Shown: one piece after another, positions 8,462 through 11,372 of the stretch
Layout of the letters: every line of letters starts with the position of its first letter
How positions within the stretch are numbered: the stretch's first letter is position 1
Assembly (NCBI GenBank): GCA_027596945.1
Contig: JADGJH010001196.1
Location: 1-11,372, forward strand
DNA: 11,372 nucleotides
Reading direction: 5' to 3'
DNA from: Physocladia obscura
Lineage: Eukaryota; Chytridiomycota; Chytridiomycetes; Chytridiales; Chytriomycetaceae
The notes under the pieces: model-generated
The model's database searches: none
What the model was told of the DNA's origin: nothing
Seen by the model: only the letters and a program-made list of their open reading frames with translations
Made by a program: the position numbers and the translations under genes

Positions 8462-8651
8462 ATTCAGTTGCAATTGATGAAACCTGACAAGACTGGCGTT
8501 GACAGAACTCAAGTACAAGCTATGAGCATGTAAGTGATGGTTGTGTTAAGTAGTAAAAGATACAGAAAAAGAGAAAAAATATTCTCCGACTCTTCCACTA
8601 ATTCCCTCTTTTACATACATTGATACAAGCACGTCGCAATTTGATCAATGA
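8462..8651 (+). other. Candidate extra terminal exons of the kinase
   Basis: 8462-8529 is preceded by a T-rich tract and ATATCAG and followed by an exact GTAAGT. Only one of its three frames is open, and it reads QLMKPDKTGVDRTQVQAM. If a donor at 8340 (CGG|GTGTAT) is used, the join is in phase. A further intron 8530-8629 leads to 8630-8651, which ends in TGA. The kinase would then be 532 aa and lose the VYMT ending. An AATAAA lies 43 nt beyond this alternative stop, whereas I see none soon after 8354. Either end could be right, or both could be used. Confidence 0.4.
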
Positions 8652-8693
8652 CTTATTGCAGCAGTTTCAATGTGTGAATTACAAGAGTTTTAT

Positions 8694-8699
8694 AATAAA
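8694..8699 (+). terminator. Poly(A) signal, kinase gene
   Basis: AATAAA on the plus strand. It is 43 nt after the alternative stop at 8651 and 340 nt after the stop at 8354, so it fits the longer gene model better. Confidence 0.4.
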
Positions 8700-8855
8700 C
8701 ACAACATCGAATTTTTATCCAGAGAGTGAGAAGGGAAGAGAAGGAAATAAAAAACAAAATAAAAACAACAATGCTAAGTGATAACATGGCATGTTGCCCA
8801 TTCCATATTTCCGCCGAAAACGCCTTCTATTATCGGAATTTTTGCCTCTTTGGCT

Positions 8856-9660
8856 TTAAGAAGATTTTGTTGACATTTCTTTATTGTGGGCGTTTGCGAG
8901 TGTTATAAGAGGAGTGTGCACTGTTGCAGGTATGGGTGTATCGGCTGCAGTTGATGGAAAGTATGAATTTTCTGGATCTGCTGATGTAAACTCTGACAGT
9001 TCTGCATCCACGACTATCCGCTGACCATTTTTAAGCACATGCGTAACCTTGATTGTTTGCGGTTTCTTTTTAGCAAGATTTGTATAATTAGTCTTGGCAG
9101 CATTGGCGAGGTCTGCAAGGTTGCCCATGCCACAACAACTGCCAGTCTCTTTTGCATCTTTACCGAGCTTCTTTTCAGCTGCAACCATCCGTTTCATAAC
9201 AACTTCATCTAACCCGACACGACCCCTCCATTTTTTCCAAAACACGACGCCACAGCGTCCACAATAGCACGCGCATCCAGTGCAGCCGTCTCACCACCTT
9301 ATGCAAGATTTCCATACCAATCGCCACGCGGATACACAATTAAATTCGCAGCTCAAGTGCGACCTCCAACATACGACTACTCATGCAAAACAACATCTTT
9401 AGGCGGCCCAAAAACATCGGCAAGTGCAGAAATAAGACGGTGACCCATCGCACTGCATTGAACGTCGCGTGACGCGTGTGTATGTACGAGAAGGTGTGTC
9501 TTAGCGCACGTGTCAACGGCAATACCAGATGAAGCAACTAATGCATTAAAAACACGGAGCCGCGCTTCGACAAGATTTTTTACGAGAACATCAAACGATT
9601 GGGTCCAAATTTTTGAAGTATAGCATATCGGGAAACACGTGCAAGTTCGGAATCTAAATA
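8856..9660 (-). pseudogene. Decayed sucrase/ferredoxin-like (Apd1/Aim32-type) gene
   Basis: Intact relatives carry a thioredoxin-fold [2Fe-2S] domain with a C-x-H-x-x-R-D-x-x-C loop and a later H-x-G-G-H motif that bind the cluster. In minus-strand order this stretch shows NLHVFPDMLYF (about 9610-9650), then in another frame SFDVLVKNLVEARL, the loop HTHASRDVQC (9484-9455), SYVGGRT (9376-9356), AANLIVYPRGDWYGN, and, after another frame change near 9240-9250, WRGRVGLDE. The order matches the family. The first loop Cys reads His, and HxGGH reads YVGGR, so three of four expected ligands are gone. In-frame stops lie at 9377-9379, 9353-9355 and 9299-9301, too close together to be removed by an intron without losing the motif. 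The last frame runs on for about 120 codons with a CCGMG segment and ends at 8856. Upstream of 9660 I cannot find the N-terminus. Assembly error is possible, but four or more lesions in one gene point to decay. Confidence 0.74.
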
Positions 9661-10229
9661 GTGCGGATTTCGACGATAGCAATGATGATGGGGCTGGTGA
9701 TGGTTGTGGTGATGACGTTGTTCGTGATGCTGTGATTTTGAGATTGGATAAGATTACTGTGGCATTGGTCCGCATCGATTTTTTTTGCCACTCTAATTGA
9801 ATCGTGTGGTCGGAGATAATACGAGTAAATGATAAATGCATCCGAATTCGGATAGTTCGATTGGTTTTGGCTGGAATTGTGTTCGTTGTCAACACTGATG
9901 GCGCTATAAATCACGCGTGTGTTGGAAATTGCAATCCATCTGATTTCAAAATAGAAAAAACGAAAAATCATACCCTTTTAATTTTAGTTCAAACCAAAGC
10001 TAATTTACAAAGAAGAATAGAAATAGTTTTATTAGACCAGAAGGAGATCAAATTAGAGAGGATGTTATTTTTTTTACAGGAAAATATTGTGAGAAGAAAT
10101 AGTCAAGTTTATTAATTATTTCCAAAAGATAAAAATAAAGCATTATCAAAAAGTAGTAGCCAAGAAAGAAGTTATATAGTTATGGATATATAAAGGAAGA
10201 AACTATTAGCAGCGTAAAGTAGTAATTAT
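9661..10229. other. Intergenic region, no supported gene
   Basis: AT-rich, between the pseudogene and the transcription factor. The minus-strand frames near 9661-9971 may include the lost N-terminal part of the pseudogene but show no recognisable motif. A plus-strand 103-codon frame at 9804-10115 has no family features and is probably chance. No RNA gene or repeat is evident. Confidence 0.4.
10108..10113 (-). terminator. Possible poly(A) signal, zinc-cluster gene
   Basis: AATAAA on the minus strand, about 117 nt past the stop at 10230. Acceptable, but not close. Confidence 0.3.
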
Positions 10230-11184
10230 TCACGGAAGTATTGACTTTGGAGAATAAACAGGTGAGGTCGATCCTTGAAGCATCAAATCTGGAGTAGCTG
10301 GAGCATCGGAAAACTCTGCAGATTCTCCATTGGAAGATGTCAAAGAAGGGCTTCTTAATAAACGTATCTGGGATTGATTCTGGGGGTATTCGGTAGCAGA
10401 GTAGTTGCAAGGACTTGCACTGCTGGGTTGCGGCAAACGATATGGTGAGTAACCGTATTTTTTTGGAGACATTGACGCAAGGCGGCTGGCAGTGCGTTGA
10501 ATAACAGTTTTCTGGGTATATTCAGCAAGGATAGCAACTTCGGAAAGCATGGCAAGGGCATTAGTGGAGGAGAACTCAGGAATTTGCTGCCCTTGGTGCA
10601 CTTTGATTGGGGCTGAGGGCAGTGAGACCGGCGACATGTGTGGCTGCGGGTATCTCTGGTCGACGGGATCGGTCAAGATGAGTCTGAGGAATGGCGGAAT
10701 GGGTTGCTGTAATTGTTTATTGGAGCGAATCGGCGGAATGGGGACTTTCGTTTGCGAAAACTGCGGAAGATTGCCAAGCATTGTGGAATTTTGGCCCGCC
10801 ACCAACATGTTCGAATTGTGCGAATTCAGAGCGGCGTTTTGTTTGTCACCAACTTCAGCGCCACGACGACGGTACGGCCCGCGTGTAACGCCCGTCTGCC
10901 GCGCCTTCCGCTGCGAATCGACGCACGTGTCGCTGGTTCCGCGTGTGACGCTGATTACATTACTTTCGTTTAGTTTCCCGACCGCAAACTGTGCTTGTTA
11001 AGTAAGTCACTCACCAGCGCATACAAGGTCGTTCGTTTCCGCACTTTTTACATGCCTTTTTGCAGTGTGCTGTGTGTTGAGTTGTTGAGCCAAATTGCCC
11101 CCAGTGCTGTAATCAACCAATCGTTTACTTACTACATGCGTTCTTCGCTTGTCTGCGTCCAGCTACTGCGCGTTCTTGCTGCAT
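10230..11184 (-). CDS. Zn(II)2Cys6 fungal transcription factor
   Basis: Exons, high to low: 11184-11133, 11069-11015, 10950-10230; 828 nt, 275 aa. Introns are 63 nt (GTAAGT...ACACAG) and 64 nt (GTGAGT...AATCAG). The zinc cluster spans all three exons: Cys17, Cys20, Cys27, Cys33, Cys36 and Cys45, spacing C-x2-C-x6-C-x5-C-x2-C-x8-C, with the signature RPCMRC. Cys17 is the last full codon of exon 1, and Cys36 is split by intron 2 (TG|C). An extra Cys24 lies inside the first loop, where many relatives have His or another residue. A basic linker follows (DSQRKARQTG, then RGPYRRR). This class binds CGG-type DNA half-sites in the nucleus; the target genes cannot be read from sequence. The rest is Ser/Pro/Gln-rich and probably disordered, with one helical segment (NALAMLSEVAILAEYTQ) and SP/TP sites near the end that could be phosphorylated. 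There is no fungal-specific TF middle domain, so it is much shorter than Gal4-type regulators. Confidence 0.9.
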
Positions 11185-11372
11185 AATGTATTTTTTTTTC
11201 TGGGTGATTTTATTTTCCTATTGGCGCTTCGCCGATTCCGTTCTTTTTTATGTGCGCTTTCGGCTCCCTTTCGTTTTTGAGGCTTGGTTTTTTTTTTTTG
11301 GTCGAAAATTTTTTTTGCCTTTTTCAACTCCGATTTTCAACTTCCGAATCAGTTGTGGGTCAGGTTTCATAC
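11185..11372. promoter_or_regulatory. Upstream region of the zinc-cluster gene
   Basis: This stretch lies upstream of the ATG at 11182-11184 (minus strand). It has several homopolymer runs, T on the plus strand and so A on the coding strand, which is a common feature of fungal promoters. No gene is seen. Confidence 0.35.

Larger units (their letters stand above)
8355..8855. other. Region downstream of the kinase
   Basis: AT-rich DNA with a long A run at about 8370-8386. It holds the two candidate kinase exons and the poly(A) signal listed separately. A plus-strand frame at 8726-8908 has no recognisable content. I see no other gene. Confidence 0.4.

Noticed and set aside
8726..8908. 60-codon plus-strand frame
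   Set aside because: Lys/Asn-rich start in A-rich DNA, overlaps the end of the pseudogene, and no recognisable content.
9804..10115. 103-codon plus-strand frame
   Set aside because: No domain, and composition follows the AT-rich background. A hydrophobic patch alone is not enough to call a gene.
10549..11001. Cys-rich plus-strand frame of 150 codons
   Set aside because: Cysteines come from the complement of Gln/Pro/Ala codons in the zinc-cluster gene; they are not spaced as in a metal site.
1..11372. tRNA, rRNA, CRISPR array or intact transposon
   Set aside because: A visual scan found no tRNA B-box context that folds, no spaced direct repeats of CRISPR type and no terminal inverted repeats with a transposase. 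A tRNAscan or RepeatMasker run would settle this.

Overview
This window looks like nuclear DNA of a fungus, most likely an early-diverging (chytrid-like) lineage. The genes are split by short GT-AG introns of about 57-146 nt. One gene encodes a fungal Zn(II)2Cys6 zinc cluster, two encode the N-terminal region typical of fungal MYND-finger proteins, and the intergenic DNA is AT-rich with homopolymer runs. The fungal call is well supported. The phylum is an inference from gene content and intron style.

Layout from left to right. 108-770 (-) and 1043-1942 (-) are two tandem paralogues related to fungal MYND-finger proteins, and both have lost the complete zinc finger. 2016-2937 (+) is a three-exon coiled-coil protein that I do not recognise; it is divergent from the second paralogue across a 73-bp AT-repeat spacer. 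2938-4020 has no convincing gene, only protein-like stretches broken by stops. 4021-5929 (-) is a five-exon RING protein of the RNF212/ZIP3/HEI10 type, the class of SUMO/ubiquitin ligases that act in meiotic crossover control. 6395-8354 (+) is a six-exon serine/threonine kinase of the STK32/YANK family, with two possible further exons out to 8651. 8856-9660 (-) is a decayed sucrase/ferredoxin-like (Apd1/Aim32-type) gene with three in-frame stops, frameshifts and altered iron ligands. 10230-11184 (-) is a three-exon Zn(II)2Cys6 transcription factor.

The four multi-exon models were rebuilt by hand. In each one the GT-AG junctions keep the frame, and the total exon length divides by three: 738, 1530, 1524 and 828 nt. 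In three of them a split codon restores a diagnostic residue: a RING cysteine pair, the kinase HRD-to-DFN stretch, and the first zinc-cluster cysteine. The kinase and the RING gene are head to head over a 465-bp intergenic region, so they may share regulation, but nothing else suggests that the genes here form a pathway. I found no tRNA, rRNA, CRISPR array or intact mobile element. The points most worth a second look are the Apd1/Aim32-type pseudogene, the finger-less MYND-like pair, the alternative 3' end of the kinase, and the unexplained coding-like debris at 3521-3898.
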